From contig JBAIAC010000006.1 in assembly GCA_037349315.1 (NCBI GenBank), forward strand, positions 18,077,501-18,141,500: 64,000 bases of DNA. Direction: 5' to 3'. The notes beneath the pieces are model-generated. The model did no database searches, had not been told where the DNA came from, and saw nothing but the letters and a program-made list of their open reading frames with translations. Source of the DNA: Chelydra serpentina. Lineage: Eukaryota; Chordata; Testudines; Chelydridae. This document shows positions 1-12,295 of this stretch, one piece after another; positions within the stretch are counted from its first letter, which is position 1; each line of letters opens with the position of its first letter. Both the position numbers and the translations under genes were made by a program.

Positions 1-1089
1 TGATTACAACCTATGCGCCAGGATCAATGAATTTCATATCATTTTTACCTGCAGTCTCCCAGTCTACTCCAATATGGGAAAATGCAAAAAAGATAAGGCC
101 AAAACAACCACTGTTTTTTTCTCACCATCTCTCCCCTTTAACTTGTTTTTTCCGGAGGAGCCACAAAGGCACCTAGAGTTCAAAGCTTTGCGGAGAGCTT
201 GCCTAGGATCCTGTTGTAATTTTCTACCTGTGAACAAAGCCTGTCTACACTGTAACAGGAGGTGCCATTGCAGCTGTGTGAGCTTTAATCTAGCGAACAA
301 TGGCAACGAAGATCTGACAGCAGAGCCTTCAGCAAAGTCTAGTAATGCAATTAGGCACCTAGGGTCCCCAGGTGGGCCTGTACAGCCTGTGTTGCAAATC
401 ACATCTTTGATTGCAACATAGGCATAGCCACAAGCACAAAGGCTGAAATCCTCACTCTGCTCCAGTCAGTGGCAAAAGTCCCATTGACTTTAGTAGGGAT
501 AAGATTTCATCCAAAGTGCATAGAGTATTCCTAAATCAAAATGTAAGCAAACAGGCTTCTCATTAAAGAAGTCCCAGTAACACACGAAGCCAAAAGCAGT
601 ATTAGTTCTTTGAAAGAGAGTGATGCAGTTTACATGCCAATAGCAGACTTGTTTTTGGAGTCTACGAAGGATCCAGATGCCATAGCTAAAACTTCTCACA
701 TTCAGACATCTGGGTTCACTGATCACAGTTCAAAGGGAAATAATTAATAAAGAAGAAGTGGTAAAATGATGTTATTTACGTAATGGCACTTAATTTTATA
801 GCCATTGAAAGCAATTTTTTTTTTTTAATCACGGAAAGTTGGTTTCATGTTGTACAGTGCTGATTCCATTTTTCTCCCTGGAGAAAGTGGAAAAGAACAA
901 ATTGAACTAATTGTTTAAAGATTAGTGGAGTCAGAGAGTTTCAAAATGATGACAAAAAGTGAAAAAAATTGACAGTTTTAATGACTTTTTTTCTCATTTT
1001 CCAGCCAGATATACAAAATAGTTAATATTTCCTTATTCAACTCTGTTAGAGTCATAGGGATATATTCAAACCCCCAAGATCCCATGATT
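1..1089. other. Intergenic, nothing recognisable
   Basis: Short open frames lie on both strands, but none shows family similarity or splice context. A phrase such as AAAGTCCCATTGACTTTAG near 475-495 resembles fragments of old fold-back repeats seen elsewhere in the window. Confidence 0.5.
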
Positions 1090-1461
1090 TCCTATTGACA
1101 TCACTTCAGTGTGTACTGGAACCTGTCTCTGGGTGCAGTGCTCTTGGCTTTCTCTCTCCAGTGCAGGAGAGACCTTGAACTCTTCAGCTGAACCCAGTTG
1201 AAAAGACTACCTCTACACCTGGAAGAAACTATAAAAGGCAGCTGCCTCATCTCCATTTTGTCTTCATTCCGGCTTCTTACCTCTGGAAGAACCTTTCTAC
1301 AAATGGAAGCTTTGAATAAAGGACTGAAGGACCCATCCCAGCTGTGGATGTACTCCAGAGACTTACTTTGAATTTGAACCTGCAGTTTATTCCATCTCTG
1401 CAAGCCTGAACCAAGAACTTTGCCATTACTCATTTATACCTGCCCCTGGACATTTCCACTG
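1090..1461 (+). repeat. Possible LTR or other retroelement fragment
   Basis: This stretch looks like repeat sequence I associate with turtle genomes. It has a TATA-like CTATAAAAGG at about 1230 and is directly followed by a Penelope-like tail. No terminal repeat pair or target duplication is visible, so the class is uncertain. Confidence 0.3.
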
Positions 1462-1562
1462 CATGCATCCGAAGAAGTGGGTATTCACCCACGAAAGCTT
1501 ATGCTCCAATACGTCTGTTAGTCTATAAGGTGCCACAGAACTCTTTGTTGCTTCTACTTGTT
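1462..1562 (+). mobile_element. Penelope-like element tail fragment with hammerhead-like core
   Basis: The sequence CCGAAGAAGTGGGTATTC, then ACCCACGAAAGCTTATGCTC, then GTTAGTCTATAAGGTGCCAC is shared with the copies at 18745, 29057 and 29569. A perfect six-pair stem (GTGGGT/ACCCAC) sits between CCGAAGA and CGAAA, as in a hammerhead ribozyme core. Confidence 0.6.
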
Positions 1563-2845
1563 AATGACCCTTGCTACAGGGAGTCCAGGAGCTGTTCTTC
1601 TTCTCTACGCAAGAAGAGTTCTATGCACTATAAGCAAAAGGTTTGATGGAGAGGGTTATTTATGCTGCTTTTGTATTTTTTCTATCCTCTTTTCAGTGGA
1701 ATGGTGACCCTGCCCAAGGGTTGTGACGGCAACCTTATTACGGGGACTGATAAGCTTGGGAAGTCATCCTCCTTGTCTAATAGTTTCCAATGCCATTTCT
1801 CATAATGAAAGAGTTGGTAAGTCTGGAGCAAGGACTCAGCATTTTAGAGTGAGGATACAGGGAACCGTGGAGGTCAGCAAAATCATTTTTCTTGTAGCTA
1901 TTAGCAGTGATGGTATTTGCTCATGATTCTGGTTTTGTTTTAAGTTCTAGGAGAGTGTATTGCACAGCAGCACATTACTGAAGAGATATTCATTACCTGT
2001 GAGAAACATTTTTCTAGTTCATATATGACTGACATCCAACACTCTTAGATCTGGTAGCGTCACTGTGCATAAATCAGTGCTGGTTTCTGGTCTGCATGCT
2101 TCAAATGTGACCAAGGGTTAATGGCCTTACATTTATAATTTACGTAAGGAGATAACCTTTACATATGAACTTAGTGCTTGTTTAAGGTGAACCGACTGCC
2201 CTGGGCAGCAGCAATGCAATCTCCTCCAAATGCAAGTGTGCTTCAGGCCTGGGCTAGAAGGACCATATTTAAGGTGATAAATCTGGTTTGATTTCTATGG
2301 CTCATTCAGTGTTTGGGCACGGCCTACCTCCTCAACAATGAGTAAGGGTGCCCAGCAACGGTGGTAGTTTTTGTGGGAAGTTAATTATATGTTTAAAAAT
2401 ATGAGGGTTGTGACATAAACATACAAAAGTCAGAAATAAAGCCCAATTATTTTTCTATGAAACATTAACTTGACCTCCCACCCTCTAACTTCTCCTAAGA
2501 GGAAGAGGGGTAACATTTTCAAAAACTCTTGAATGATCAAGGAGCCTAAGTCCCATTGACTTTCAATGAAGCTTAGCCATCTAAGGGCCAGGTTTTTAAA
2601 GGTAGTTAGGCACCTAAAGACACAGATCGTCACCTAGTAGGCTTTTCAAAAATATCTAGGCCCATTGGGAGTTAGGATCCTAAATACTTTTCAGAATCTG
2701 AGCCTGTGACTATGTTGCTATTGAAAAATGGGGATTAGGTTCCTATGTCACTAGGACACTTTTGAAGATTTCTCCTGAAGTGTCTCCAGTGACTGTTCCT
2801 AGGGCAACATGACTTAGTAGTGAGTCACATGACTCAGTAGTGAAT
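1563..2845. other. Intergenic; old repeat remnants only
   Basis: No gene is recognised. Around 2540-2710 phrases such as TTAGGCACCTAA and CATTGGGAGTTAGGATCCTA recur in other old repeats of the window (for example 55323-55411). The remainder is unassigned. Confidence 0.4.
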
Positions 2846-3346
2846 AAAAAGAACAGGATTACTTGTGGTACTTTAGAGACTAACACATTTATTTCAGCAT
2901 AAGCTTTCGTGGGTTAGAACCCACTTCATCAGATGCATGGAATGGAACATACAGTAAGCAGATATTTATACATTCAGAGAAACATGAAAAGGTGGAAGTG
3001 CCTATACCAACTTTAAGAGGCTAATTAATTAAGAGGAACTATATCAGCAGGGGGAAAAAAACTTTTGAAGTGATAATCAAGATGGCCCATTGCGGACAGT
3101 TGACACAAAGGTGTGAGTGAGGATAGTTAACTTAAGGGAAATAGATTCAATTAACGTAATGGCCAAGCCATTCCCAGTCTCTGTTCAACCCTGAGTTGAT
3201 GGTATCTAGTTTGCATATTAATTCAAGCTCAACAGCTTCTCGTTGAAGTCTGTTTTTGAAGTTTTTCTGTTGCAAAATTGCCACCTTTAAGACTGTCACT
3301 GAGTGATTAGAGAGGTTGAAATGATTATACACAGTCGTTATGTGTG
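2846..3346 (-). mobile_element. 5'-truncated Penelope-like retroelement (Neptune-like), minus strand
   Basis: On the minus strand the open frame at 3332-3147 contains KNFKNRLQREAVELELICK and LNRDWEWL, which I recognise as the C-terminal end of reptilian Penelope-like elements, downstream of the GIY-YIG domain. The 3' tail (3000 down to 2846) includes CTGATGAAGTGGGTTCTA, then ACCCACGAAAGC, an exact hammerhead CUGAUGA/GAAA core around a six-pair stem. The reverse transcriptase part is missing. Confidence 0.65.
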
Positions 3347-3584
3347 GGGCTTATTAAAAGGTGAATGGAAATCACTCTAATTTTATCTAGCCCTGGAAGG
3401 CTACCAAGATGTAAGGTACTGAGGGAAATGTGAAGATATACATTAAAGACTAAGGGAGGGTAGACTGTCCTCTAGAAAGGACAAAAGCAACACAAAGTCC
3501 AAAACAATGAAAATTATAAATTTTGCCCTGATCCTTAATGGAATGTAGTAAGGAATGACTATGTGTAGGTTACAGAAGGGGGTG

Positions 3585-3830
3585 GGAGTCAGAACAGCTG
3601 GGCTCCACTTCTGGCTATACCACTGACTCACTGTGGTACCTTTGATAAGACACTTAGGTCAAAATATTCAAAATTGGCCTCCGATTTGGGGTGCATTAAT
3701 TTTTAGATGCCCATCTTGAGACATCTTGGCCCTGATTTTCAGATGTTCTGAACATCAGTACCTTCCATTGAATGCAAATCACATTTTGATTGTTCCACAC
3801 TTCCAAAAATCAGGCCCAGAGTATCTCAGG
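3585..3830 (+). repeat. MIR-like fragment and old fold-back sequence
   Basis: 3585-3660 has the layout of a tRNA-derived MIR core (CTGGGCTCCACTTCTGGC, then a GACACTTAG end). 3660-3830 contains TTTTCAGATGTTCTGA and AAAAATCAGGCCCA phrases typical of old fold-back repeats. Both are diverged. Confidence 0.35.
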
Positions 3831-3900
3831 TTAGGCTCCCAAATCCTGAAGCACCCAAAAAAGACGGCCACTTTTGTTGGCCTTAACTTGTCTGTGCACT

Positions 3901-5935
3901 AACATAAGAACATAAGAATGGCCATACTGGGTCAGACCAAAGGTCCAGCCATCCCAGTATCCTGTCAACCGACAGTGGCCAATGCCAGGTGCCCCAGAGG
4001 GAGTGAACCTAACAGGTATTGATCAAGTGATCTCTCTCCTGCCATCCATCACCACTCTCTGACAAACAGAGTCTAGAGACACCATTCCTTACCCATCCTG
4101 GCTAATAGCCATTAATGGACTTAACCTCCATGAATTTATCCAGTTCTCTTTTAAACCGTGTTATAGTCCTAGCCTTCACAACCTCCTCAGGCAAGGAGTT
4201 CCACAGGTTGACTGTGCGCTGTGTGAAGAAGAACTTCCTTTTCTTTGTTTTAAACCTGCTGCCCATTCATTTCATTGGGTGGCCCCTAGTTCTTATATTA
4301 TGGGAACAAGTAAATAACTTTTCCTTATTCACTTTCTCCACACCACTCATGATTTTATATACCTCTATCATATCCCGCCTTAGTCTTCTCTCTTCCAAGC
4401 TGAAAAGTCCTAGCCTCTTTAATCTCTCCTCATATGGGACCCGTTCCAGACCCCTAATCATTTTAGTTGCCCTTCTCTGAACCTTTTCTAATGCCAGTAT
4501 ATCTTTTTTGAGATGAGGAGACCACATCGGTACGCAGTATTCAAGATGTGGGCATACCATGGATTTATATAAGGGCAATAAGATATTCTCCGTCTTATTC
4601 TCTATCCCTGTTTTAATGATTCCTAACATCCTGTTTGCTTTTTTAACTGCCACTGCACACTGTGTGGACGTCTTCAGAGAACTATCCACGATGACTCCAA
4701 GATCTCTTTCCTGATTAGTTGTAGCTAAATTAGCCCCCATGATATTGTACGTATAGTTGGGGTTATTTTTTCCAATGTGCATTACTTTACATTTATCCAC
4801 ATTAACTTTCATTTGCCATTTTGTTGCCCAATCACTAAGTTTTGTGAGATCTTTTTGAAGTTCTTCACAATCTGCTTTGGTCTTAACTATCTTGAGCAGT
4901 TTAGTATCATCTGCAAACTTTGCCACCTCGCTGTTTACCCCTTTCCCCAGATCATTTATGAATAAGTTGAATAGGATTGGTCCTAGGACTGACCCTTAGG
5001 GAACACCACTAGTTACCCCTCTCGATTCTGAAAATTTACCATTTATTCCTACCCTTTGTTCCCTGTCTTTTAACTAGTTCTCAATCTATGAAAGGATCTT
5101 CCCTCTTATCCCATGACAACTTAATTTATGTAAGAGCCTTTGGTGAGGGACCTTGTCAAAGGCTTTCTGGAAATCTAAGTACACTATGTCCACTGGATCC
5201 CCCTTGTCCACATGTTTGTTGACCCCTTTAAAGAACTCTAATAGATTAGCAAGACATGATTTCCCTTTACAGAAACCATGTTGACTTTTGCCCAACAATT
5301 TATGTTCTTCTATGTGTCAGACAATTTTATTCTTTACTATTGTTTCAACTAATTTGCCCGGTACTGTCATTAGACTTACCGGTCTGTAATTGCTGGGATC
5401 ACCTCTAGAGCCCTTTTTAAATATTGGTGTTACCTTCCAATCATTGGGTACAGAAGCTGATTTAAAGGACAGTTTACAAACCATAGTTAATAGTTCCACA
5501 ATTTCACATTTGAGTTCTTTCAGAACTCTTGGGTGAATGCCATCTTGTTACTGTTAAGTTTATCAATTAATTCCAAAACCTCCTCTAGTGACACTTCAAT
5601 CTGTGACAATTCCTCAGATTTGTCACCTACAAAAGATGGCTCAGGTTTGGGAATCTCCCTAACATCCTCAGCTGTGAAGACTGAAGCAAAGAATTAATTT
5701 AGTTTCTCTGCAATGACTTGATCGTCTTTAAGTGCTCCTTTTGTACCTCGATCATCTAGGGGCCCCACTGGTTGTTTAGCAGGCTTCCTGCTTCTGATGT
5801 ACTTTAAAAACATTTTGTTATTACCTTTAGAGTTTTTACCTACCTGTTCTTCAAACTCCATTTTGGCTTTTCTTATTGCATTTTTACACTTAATTTGCCA
5901 GTGGTTATGATACTTTCTTATTTACCTATTTACTC
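3901..5935 (-). mobile_element. CR1 LINE, minus strand, decayed
   Basis: Read on the minus strand, fragments of reverse transcriptase appear in order: SNYRPVSLM (5499-5317), IVYLDFQKAFDKVPHQRLL (5298-5086), FADDTKLLKIV (4926 on), then the typical CR1 C-terminal LPLYKSMVCPHLEYCVPMW. Frameshifts and stops separate the parts. The 3' end at 3901-3925 carries two copies of an 8-base repeat (TTCTTATG on the minus strand), as expected for CR1 tails. Confidence 0.9.
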
Positions 5936-6128
5936 AACTTACTCCTGTCAAATGGCAATGTATTCTTTAAAGAGGTGTCATGAAACTTAATGTTTTAGAA
6001 GGATTTGAAAAAGTGAAAATGATTATTGTAATAAATACAGTAACAATAAATTTGGCTGAATTTTCTAGGTAATGAAACATCCTTGTGTCTATCCAGAAGT
6101 CTACTATAATAACATTTGCAGCTGTGGG

Positions 6129-6890
6129 TGGGACCTTGTTAGTAGTAATTGTGACGGGTTGGACCCCCCCCTTTTGGAATGCTCTGTGATGTACTGGGGT
6201 TTCACTGAGTCCCTCCTACTCCACCAGCCTGGATTCCCTCTCCCTGTTTTACTGAATTAGGCTCTCCGACCTCTTGCAGCACACACGCACACACAGGTAG
6301 GGCCACACCCAGCTGCAGACATAGGCACCGACTCCGTGGGTGCTCCCGGGCTGGAGCACCCACGGGGAAAAATTGGTGGGTGCTCAGCACCCACCGGCAG
6401 CTCCCCGCCAACCCCAGGGCCCACGCCCAGCTCCCTGTCAGCCCCGGGACCCGCGGCAAGCTCACCTCAGCACCGGGAGATGTTGCAGGGCCCCGCCCCC
6501 AACGCTGGGCGACGTTGCATCAGCATCGGGGGCGGGGCCCCGCAACATCACCCGGCGTCGGGGGCGGGGCCCGGCGTCAGCCCCCACCAGCGCCACCAGA
6601 AGTTGGCGCCAGTGGCTGCAGACACAGACTGAAGTCAGCTCTGTGCAAGAGGATTCACCCAGCACTCACGCAAGCACCCGTTTTGGGGAATAAACCCAAA
6701 ATAATACTGTCTTGCACTTTATAGAAAAATCTGCACAGCACAAGCTCATAAAAATTCACCCTCTCCCTCGATGTGAAGAGAGATGTGCACAACTTCTTGT
6801 CCCCTCCCTCCCCCCCAGGTATGAATTGCACAAACTGGGTAATGTTGGGTGTCTCCCAAATACACACACAGCTGTAATTGTTACATAGTC
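6129..6890 (+). mobile_element. LTR-like retroelement sequence split by a GC-rich insertion
   Basis: The flanks 6129-6323 and 6615-6890 read as one sequence: TGTGACGGGTTGGACC at the start, then CTCTCCGACCTCTTGCAGCA, and after the insertion ACCCAAAATAATACTGTCTT. I recognise this as a repeated LTR-like unit in turtle genomes, but see no internal genes and no second LTR. The end coordinate is approximate. Confidence 0.45.
6324..6614 (+). mobile_element. Nested GC-rich short element with target-site duplication
   Basis: This 291-base GC-rich block starts GGCACCGACTCCGTGGGTGC and is bounded by near-identical 12-base sequences, GCTGCAGACATA (6312-6323) and GCTGCAGACACA (6615-6626). That marks insertion into the flanking LTR-like repeat. 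It contains several GGGGCGGGGCC motifs and GTGGGTGCT/AGCACCCAC fold-backs. Open frames across it are a by-product of high GC. Confidence 0.6.
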
Positions 6891-9622
6891 AATATTTCTA
6901 ACTTTAGATACAGAAATGATACATACATACAAATTGGATAATCACATTCAGTAAATCATAACCTTTCCAATGAGTCATCTTGCATGAAGTATATCTTAGT
7001 TATGCCATATGCATATCATAACCATATTTCAATGAAGAATATGGGGTGTAATGTCACAGTAATGATGCCTGGCATGGCTTCCCTAAGAGGTTCATTGTTC
7101 AGTCCAGAATCTTTTTTATCTAGTTTTATCACTTGCAAAATGCTGGTAGATTTAAGTACATAAGTTATCAAAATGTGGTGGTTTGTTTTTTTGTCTTCAT
7201 TATCTAACACGATTATGGAAAACTTCTTTAATTTGATTCTACTTCTTTTTATCCCATGCCCTTAGCTCTCCGACCTCTTCCTGAACTCTGCTGAGGTCAA
7301 CTCAGACACAACTCAGAATTGGGATCTTTGGCTTTACCTAAGAAAATATTCTTCATAATAATAATATAATATGACAACTGTAATTACTTGTATTCCACTG
7401 ATTTAAAAAATATATCCGAATCCCATCTCTGAATGCATTAATCACTGCAAAAAACACCCTTGGTACTTGAAAGAGAAATAACTGAAATCAGACATTGGCT
7501 TAAATGTCCATAGTTGCTGAGAACGCACTTTGTACTGATATCAGCACAAGTTCAAGATAGGATATTAAAGATGGGCAAAGCCCATACTTACTGATACCAC
7601 TCTATGCTATCTCCTGTGTGTAATACAAGAAAAACCTGTTAATTACTGTACTTCATTCCATGGTAGACTTTGATACTGACTAAGCATTAGACAAGATAGA
7701 CAGCTGCAAGATAATGCACAGTAGAAAGAACTAAACTGCTCAGTAGAAAGATCTAGGTGTTATTTAGGACATCTCATTGTAGATGTTTGCCCAGTGTGTA
7801 GCACTGATTTAAAAGATGAGTTAAGATCTTAGCTTGCATTAAACAGAGTTTAAAGAATAATGTATAGAATGCATTACTGCCCCCTTGACTAAGCAACAGA
7901 TGAAATGCAGGGCTTTACAGATTAGCTTTCCATTTGGAAAATAAATCAGTGACACAGAGTCAGATATTTTCTTAGTGTAATTTGTTTATTTTCAAACTGT
8001 ACCCCTGTCTTGTTTCCCTGGACAGCAGGAGAAACCAATTGTACATGGATATGACCCTTTTTTTCAGGTAAGGAACCACTACTTTCTCCCACAAAGCAGC
8101 TCCTCTGAGCCTCTGCCTCTCTCCGAGGGCTTGTACAGAATCTCAGCCAAACACCGACTGCTCTTTCTGGGGCACCACACCGAACCTGGCGTGCTGACTG
8201 CATAACACAAAGTTTTGTTCCACCCCTTAGTCCCTGAGTTTGAAACCTAGGCACCCCTGTCAATGCCACATTCTCCCTTTGGAAATTATGGTCTTGGTAT
8301 GCCAACCTCCTCCTTTATATCCAGCTGTTCTGCACTACCAAAGGGCCTGAGGAGCTGCTCCTACTGTTGGGCACAATGGGTGTGCTAAAGCCCCCTCCCT
8401 TCCCTTTTAAAAAGTCTATGATGATTTTTGCATCCAAGCTTCTTAATAGTGGACCATTCCACTATTACAATATCATTAAAAAGGGAACATATTCTAATGT
8501 CACACCAGTCAATGCTACCTTCCACCTTGAATATTTATTCACTTTGGATCTCATTTCAGAGAAGACATAGAGGGGAAGAGAAAATTCCAAAAAGCAAAAA
8601 GAAAACTGAGCGGAGACATGGGAAGGTAGATCCTCCACATGGGGAGAATTTAAAAGATTAGGACTATTTTATTTACAGATGAGATATAATGAGAGTAGTA
8701 GAAAGTAAAATAATGGATGGTAAAGAGGAGAACAAACAGTGAAGTCAAATAGCCAACAGGTATAAGAGTAGCTTCTTTATCTCAAGTGGTCGAGGATTAT
8801 GCTTTGGCACCAGCGGTACTGGGCTCAGTCTAACAGTCGAGGTTACTTCAAGGTTGTGGCCTGCTGGGGTTGAATTCCTGTTGACCTCAGACACTGGGGA
8901 TAAACTTTCCCTAATGAGGACTGTATCAAAGATTCTCCCACATGAAAAACTGCTACAGACTGTAGAATAGTTTTCAACTGCTATGGTGAGTGCAAAACCC
9001 AATTGCCTGTGCCCTTAAAACTAGACAAAGGCCTGAAAAATACAAATAAGGAGACAAACCTTAGTTACAGGGGAGGAATCAGTGATTGTCTAACAGGGCC
9101 AAGATTTTTTAAAAATAGGTGCCTAAAGTTAGGCTCCCAAGTCTATATTTAGAGATCAAAATAAGTGACCTGATTTTCTAAAGTGCTGATGGAGTTTGCT
9201 GACTTTTGTTGTCGCTTGCTGTTGTTTAACATCTCTGCTAAACTCCCTTATATCCCTAGTGATTCTGGTGTCACAAGAGAATGGTGCAGATTACAGAGGA
9301 AATGCCGGGTAACGTGTCAGTAAGTTTGTAGCCAGGGCAGGAATGTGAGAGAAAAGTCTGGCTACCTCAGTGATGGCCCCACTATTGAGAAACCGCTCGG
9401 CAGTCTGCATGGGAGAAAAGTCACAGAGGGGTCCAATGGGTGTGGCTTTCATCCTGCTTCTAGGGATCACTGGGTTGGGTGATCCATATGTGGCTTCATC
9501 CAGTGGCTGAAATTCACCTCTGCACAGGAACCATTCAGCCTTCACTTCAGACCATAATATGGGGCTTCCAGGAAAGGAGTCTGAACTCTAGGCCTTCTGT
9601 ACTGGGGTGAATAGGTTCATTC
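6891..9622. other. Intergenic, nothing recognisable
   Basis: There is no gene, RNA gene or clear repeat. Open frames of 60-119 codons here have no recognisable similarity. Confidence 0.45.
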
Positions 9623-9630
9623 ATTTTAAG

Positions 9631-9753
9631 TAGGGTGACCAGATGTCCTGATTTTATAGGGACAGTCCCGATTTTGGGGTCTTTTTCTTATATAGGCTCC
9701 TATTACCCCCCACCCCCTGTCCCAATTTTCACACTTGCTGTCTGGTCACCCTA
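9631..9753. mobile_element. hAT-type MITE, 123 bp, with perfect 12-bp terminal inverted repeats
   Basis: The ends are TAGGGTGACCAG and CTGGTCACCCTA, exact reverse complements. The flanks are identical 8-base duplications, ATTTTAAG at 9623-9630 and 9754-9761. Eight-base duplications are the hallmark of hAT transposons. A second copy lies at 33342-33465. Confidence 0.9.
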
Positions 9754-9761
9754 ATTTTAAG

Positions 9762-11369
9762 TGATATAGCAGGCAAGCAGAATTGCCAGCAAGAGGTCTC
9801 TATGGAGCATATACAGAGGCCAGTGGCACATGCAGAGAGGCCTGATTGTGTCTGGTAGCAGCCTTGCCACCAATTTGCAATCCTGAGCTCCAAGTGTCAC
9901 ACCAAACTAGGTTGCTCCTGAATCTCTTTGTCTAGTCCACTCCTCATGCTACAAATAACAGTTATACATTGACATTCCTTTGCATCATAAAGTGTATGTT
10001 ATCCTGTTTGGGGTGAGATGATGCCAGTTTCCTCAAACATGCCAGAAGTACGCTATACAGATTTTAAAAGAAGGGTTCTCAATTTATATCCAAAGAAGGA
10101 ACACACCCAGTTGTGCATCAGTTATTACAGCTGATTTCAACATTTGTTAGTTGCGGTATCATAATTATCTTAATCATACAGTTATTGCAGGACTCAAAGT
10201 ACATTTATTTTTATATAATGGAAAACACCCTTTGGTTAGTAACCCAAGTGAAAATAAAGTATGATGGTTACATTCTACAACAGTTGCTCAGATAAAGCTT
10301 CCACTGAAGCCAGTGGGAGTTCTATTTGTGTAAGATCTTACACACACTAGTAGCCTCATATATCAAATTAGATTTAGAGCAGAGACTATGGAGTAGATTT
10401 TCAAAGGCATAAATGGCATTTAGGAACCTAACTGTTGTTTGTGTCTTTGAAAGCCTAATCTTATATCTTCTTATGTGTTCGTCCACTGCCTGGCACAATG
10501 GTGCATCTAGTACTGATAAATGGGTGCAGGGCTGATCTAAATATTTATGTATCTTATTAGTTGAACAATCTGTTATTCTGCATTATTTAGCTGTTAGCCT
10601 TTGAAATTAGATACGATTCTAATTTTAGATACAGCATTCCTCAGATCTTTTGGGGTAATATTGTAAAAACAACCCACAACTTTTCTGAGGATCATATGAT
10701 GTTGCAATAAGGGGTTTCACCTTTCAGGTTAATGTTTGACATTAGGTATAAATGCAAACTAGAAACTGGTCAAACAGAAAGATTTCTGTGTAAAGAATCC
10801 ATGGATCTATGGTACAGCTGAGAACAAAGGAATAATCACCCTATGTTTTCAGCAATCTCTTAATTAATTCACTGCATAGTGGTACCACTTTGCCAAAAAC
10901 TGCAACGCTAATATGAAGGGACCATTAAGCCTATTTCTTACCCTATTCCAAAATAATTCCTTACCAAAAAGTTTAGTCATCAGAAAAAATCAACAGCTAC
11001 TTTCACAACTTAAGTCTTAAATAATTAGAGTTCAATATTCATCTTTAATGCTAACCCCTGAAAAATACACATATCAAAATGAATAACTGAAATGTTAACT
11101 ACTGCATCTGTAAGCTGACCTCCCATTCCAAGATTAATTTTCTATCCCATTGGAAAAGTATTAAGTTCTCCTTCTATAACGATCAAATGTTCCCTTCTCG
11201 CATGTCAAGGACCTGATTCTGTTATCATCCTCAGGTAAATCATATGTAAATCCACTTAAGTCACTAGAAAACAAGTATATGAGAAGTAGAGAAGTGCTGT
11301 TTTCTCCAATAGAAATAAATTCAACCCTTCTTAGAACCATGTCTTATGAATTCAAAGAAAAAAATCAGA
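9762..11369. other. Intergenic, nothing recognisable
   Basis: AT-rich sequence without a supported gene. A weak old-repeat phrase (GTAGATTTTCAAAGGCATAA) occurs near 10392. Confidence 0.45.
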
Positions 11370-12295
11370 ATTACAGAAACATAAAAATGTCCATGCAGGA
11401 ACTGAGTAGTGGTTCCTCTAACCCAGTATCCAACAGCTGCTTCAGAGAAGGATGCAAGAAGCCCTTAAGAAGGCAATTATGGAAAAACCTTCCTCGTCCC
11501 CATTTGTCTCTTGTTCATGAAAATGTATATTCTTTCCAAACATTGGATGTCTTCATTATCCCAGTAAACGTCCAGTCCCCCCTCCCTCTTTTTTTTTTTT
11601 CTGTTTTAGTTCTGTTATTCTCTTGACCTCAATAATATCTTGTGGCAACTTGTTCAAGAGGCCAACTGGAGATCATGTTTCATTTTTTCAGTTTCAAATT
11701 TACTGCCAACTTTCAGTTTCATTGAAGGGTCCCTCATTTTCATAGTGTGAGAAAGGGTGAATAGAAGCGCCTGATCTTTTCTCTGTATTATTAATTGTTT
11801 TGTGTGCCTTTATCCTGCCCTCTCCTCTTTGATTCCTTTCTAACATAAATAGTCCCAATCTTTTTCATTTCTCTTGACTGGATGTTTTTCCATGCCTCTG
11901 ACCATTTTTATTGCTTTTGTCTCAACCCTCTCTATTTCTGCAATGTTTGTTTTGAGACAGGATAACAGGAATTGAACGTGGTATCCCAGACGATGACATA
12001 TCATTGGTTTATATTAATATAATGCCATTATAGTATCATCTGTGCTATTTTCCGTCACACTGCACACCAAGCAGAGGTCTTCACTGAACTGTTCAGACAC
12101 AATTATAAGCATGTATGTTTTTTGAGTTCTTACAGTTAATTTAGAACCCAGTAAAATGTATGAGAAATTCAGATTATTCCTTCTCATTTGCATGTCCTTG
12201 CATTTGTCACCAGTGAATTTCATCAGCCACTATGCTGTCCATACACTTTGCTGTATTAGGTCTCTCTGAAGTTCCTCACAGCTTTGCCTAGAGAG
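11370..12295 (-). mobile_element. Old CR1/L3-like LINE remnant, minus strand
   Basis: The minus-strand order of motifs matches a CR1 3' part: CCCAGTATCC near the tail (about 11420), frame remnants for RRNNLNFSYILLGSKL at 12180-12120, and KFTGDKCKDMQM, which corresponds to the NKDKCKVMH motif of the better copies. It is heavily diverged. Boundaries are approximate. Confidence 0.55.

Noticed and set aside
4267..4926. 219-codon minus-strand open frame as a host gene
   Set aside because: It encodes the CR1 reverse-transcriptase C-terminus (FADDTKLLK) and is continuous with the CR1 3' end, so it is a transposon remnant.
6324..6614. CpG island promoter of an unknown gene, and its three overlapping open frames
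   Set aside because: The block is bounded by target duplications and is a mobile element. The open frames reflect high GC and lack family similarity.
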